DNA of 64,000 nt from an uncultured Treponema sp. (GTDB lineage: Bacteria; Spirochaetota; Spirochaetia; Treponematales; Treponemataceae): assembly GCA_938039145.1 (NCBI GenBank), contig CALHVG010000059.1, positions 1 to 64,000 of the forward strand, written 5' to 3'. Below are positions 62,217 through 64,000 of the stretch, piece by piece. Numbering within the stretch: position 1 is the first letter of the stretch; each line of letters opens with the position of its first letter. The notes beneath the pieces are model-generated. The model saw only the letters and a list, made by a program, of their open reading frames with translations. It did not search any database and was not told the DNA's origin. The position numbers and the translations under genes were made by a program.

Positions 62217-64000
62217 CAGTTGTAGCCCTCAGGACCTTTCATGGCATCAATCTGCGGAGGCTCATACTTTCCGCGTCTTGCCATGCTTCCTTCGTAATAG
62301 AACGTGCATGAAGAAACTTCCGTCTGCACCTCGTCCAAGGCATCCCGAACATAAATTTTTGTCCCCGGATATGTGATTCCTTCGACCTTGACCTTTCCTA
62401 TGGCTTTAAGTTCCCTTAGCCGCATTTGGATCTCGTTTATCTCGTCGGAAACGGTCTTGTTTTCATCGATGAGTTCACCTTTCCGCTGGTTATCCTGATT
62501 GAGCCGCTCTTCTTTTTCTGTCGGAAGTTTTCGCCTTGTCTTTTTTATGCCCTCAAGATTGTCTATCTCAAGCTGAAGACCTTCAAGTTCCTGGGCGATT
62601 TTTGACTGCTGCTCCAAAAGTTCGTCAAGCCGGAGTTTTGCCCTAGGGTCTACACCTACGGTAAGTGTAGTTGTAGCTCCGCCGCCCGGAGAGCCTAATG
62701 TCCTTGCGCAGATTTCTTCTGTAGCGAACAGTTTTCCACCGGTTATTTGCGCCTTTTTTCCATGAACGACTATGTTCTTCATTGCGGTAATGTTGCAGTT
62801 CATGAGCGAATCAGAGGCGATAAGGTTTTCTTCCACGTCAATAGACATTTCCTGCACGAATTTCACCCACAGGGATTTTCCACTCTTTATGAATCCTTCG
62901 TTCTTTCCGAATACACCCTGATGTATAATTATGTTTCCGTCAGCCTGTATTTTTGATTTTCCGACCGTTCCACCGATATCTATGTCGCCCGATGCCTTTA
63001 CGTCGAATCCATCCTCCACGTTTCCCTTTATGTAAACCGTGCCAAGGAAATCGATGTTTCCCGACTTTATGTTCACAGCATCAAGATTAAGTACAGGCTC
63101 CACAGTTATCTTTCCGTTTACAAGATGAACCTGACCGTTCTTTGTGGCGACGACAGTAACTCCGTCCTTGTCGAACTGGGTATTCTGTCCAAGCACAACA
63201 GGAAGATCTTTTCCGTTTTTCGCTTCGATGTATCGCCCGAAGAGTGTCTTTCCGCCCTTTCCTCGAGTGGCAAGCACCTTCACCGCAAGAGTCTGTCCTT
63301 CGACAACGTTCTGAATTTTGTTGTTCTTCTTGTAGTCTATGATTCCCGACTCGTCCTGAACAGCACCTAGTTTCGTTTCGTCCGTGATGAACTTGTAGTC
63401 AAGATGGGAATCTTTTCCGTCTTCCGGCATTATGGCGGAGGCGACCTCAACCTGCGTGTTGTAAACGGGATTATCTACAAACTCGTTGATTTTATCCATA
63501 CTTATACCGGCAAGTATGCCTTGCGCTTTTAGCGCTCTTTCTATCTGATCTGCAGTAAGATCAGCCCCGCTCTGCGCAGGAGGATCTACCGTTATAAATC
63601 CGTGAAGCTCGTCCTTGGATATTTCAACCGCAACAATTGCATCCGCAGCAGCTATATGGGTGTATTTTCCGACAGTCTCATACTTTCCGTCAGTGCCGTT
63701 TTTTATGAGCTTATGAATGAGTTCCGCATCAAACTGCTCAGTATCAGGTCGTCTTATCATATCAAGCACATCTCTCTCGTCTACGGGTCTTCCGTTTCCG
63801 CTGGGAGGAATCACCTTTAGTTTTATTGACGAAGAGAAATGCCGTACATAGAAAAGTCCGTCCTTGTCTACAACCTTGTTTTCCTCTAGAGAGCCGTCTC
63901 CACCTGAAGCAGTTCCGTCGGCATTATGAGTTTTTTTAACCACAGTGTCAGGATTCTGGTATATTTTTATTTTCCACGGTTTCTTTCCGATTCCGAGAAA
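62216..64000 (-). CDS. FapA-family (DUF342) protein, 5' end outside the window
   Basis: At least 594 residues; the frame is open to the window edge, and the residues before the internal GTG (63943) read FLGIGKKPWKIKIY, like the Jag-N type unit seen at the start of FapA proteins. The rest has the DUF342 beta-helix with many glycine-led strands (SGNIDFLGTVYIKGNVEDGFDVKASGDIDIGGTVGKSKIQADGNIIIHQGV) and a coiled coil at its C-terminus. Members affect polar flagella or envelope assembly. The annotated internal start is therefore unlikely to be the true one. Confidence 0.82.
   Translation of the reverse strand, partial: FLGIGKKPWKIKIYQNPDTVVKKTHNADGTASGGDGSLEENKVVDKDGLFYVRHFSSSIKLKVIPPSGNGRPVDERDVLDMIRRPDTEQFDAELIHKLIKNGTDGKYETVGKYTHIAAADAIVAVEISKDELHGFITVDPPAQSGADLTADQIERALKAQGILAGISMDKINEFVDNPVYNTQVEVASAIMPEDGKDSHLDYKFITDETKLGAVQDESGIIDYKKNNKIQNVVEGQTLAVKVLATRGKGGKTLFGRYIEAKNGKDLPVVLGQNTQFDKDGVTVVATKNGQVHLVNGKITVEPVLNLDAVNIKSGNIDFLGTVYIKGNVEDGFDVKASGDIDIGGTVGKSKIQADGNIIIHQGVFGKNEGFIKSGKSLWVKFVQEMSIDVEENLIASDSLMNCNITAMKNIVVHGKKAQITGGKLFATEEICARTLGSPGGGATTTLTVGVDPRAKLRLDELLEQQSKIAQELEGLQLEIDNLEGIKKTRRKLPTEKEERLNQDNQRKGELIDENKTVSDEINEIQMRLRELKAIGKVKVEGITYPGTKIYVRDALDEVQTEVSSCTFYYEGSMARRGKYEPPQIDAMKGPEGYN

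Overview
The window looks like a chromosomal segment of a treponeme (Spirochaetota, Treponema-like). The main indicators are a P83/100-family secreted antigen homologue, the spirochaete/chlamydia-type V-ATPase operon (E, DUF2764, A, B, D, I, K), an Rnf-like cluster sitting beside a GH57-like gene, a FapA (DUF342) gene at the right edge, and an outer-membrane but apparently heptose-glycan-based surface locus. No rRNA, CRISPR array, transposase, integrase or phage gene was seen. Gene names rest on motif reading only; no database search was possible.

Layout. 1-645 is one copy of a dispersed repeat element, followed by rpsU. 1.0-8.4 kb holds an ATP-grasp protein, a decayed GGDEF fragment, and a minus-strand group with a FemAB-type transferase, methionyl-tRNA synthetase and a GH57-like protein that has lost its catalytic motifs. 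8.4-14.4 kb is a tightly overlapping minus-strand operon: a DUF212 membrane protein, an unknown membrane protein, then rnfC, rnfD, rnfG, rnfE and rnfA, with no rnfB. 14.5-28.1 kb is housekeeping: an RluA-type pseudouridine synthase, a P-loop/Asp23 fusion, pcnB, a hydrolase, a TrmA/RlmD-type methyltransferase, a beta-propeller exported protein, P83/100, tRNA-Val, a flavin reductase, trpS, folC and alr.

28.1-29.3 kb is about 1.2 kb with no convincing gene. It contains a second, larger copy of the repeat element with thirteen perfectly phased 23-bp units, most of which can fold into short hairpins. A clear promoter then leads into a 21-kb surface glycan locus (29.3-50.3 kb): a sugar aminotransferase, ten glycosyltransferases, a Wzx-type flippase, a Wzi-like outer-membrane protein, a GDP-D-glycero-D-manno-heptose cassette (hddA, gmhA and an hddC-gmhB fusion), a WbaP-type initiating transferase and an Omp85-like barrel. 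No polymerase was recognised. The 30.4-37.6 kb part looks more AT-rich by eye than its surroundings.

50.3-64 kb, all on the minus strand, carries a TPR protein, ispG, the V-ATPase operon (its K subunit keeps the Na+-site residues known from Enterococcus NtpK), galM, a membrane-anchored HTH protein, a small unknown protein and the FapA gene, which runs off the right edge.

Two themes recur. Many genes start 5-9 bases after a TATAAT-like box with no Shine-Dalgarno sequence, which suggests leaderless transcripts. Energetics appear sodium-centred (Na+-type V-ATPase), next to an Rnf-like complex whose usual cofactor ligands are largely gone.
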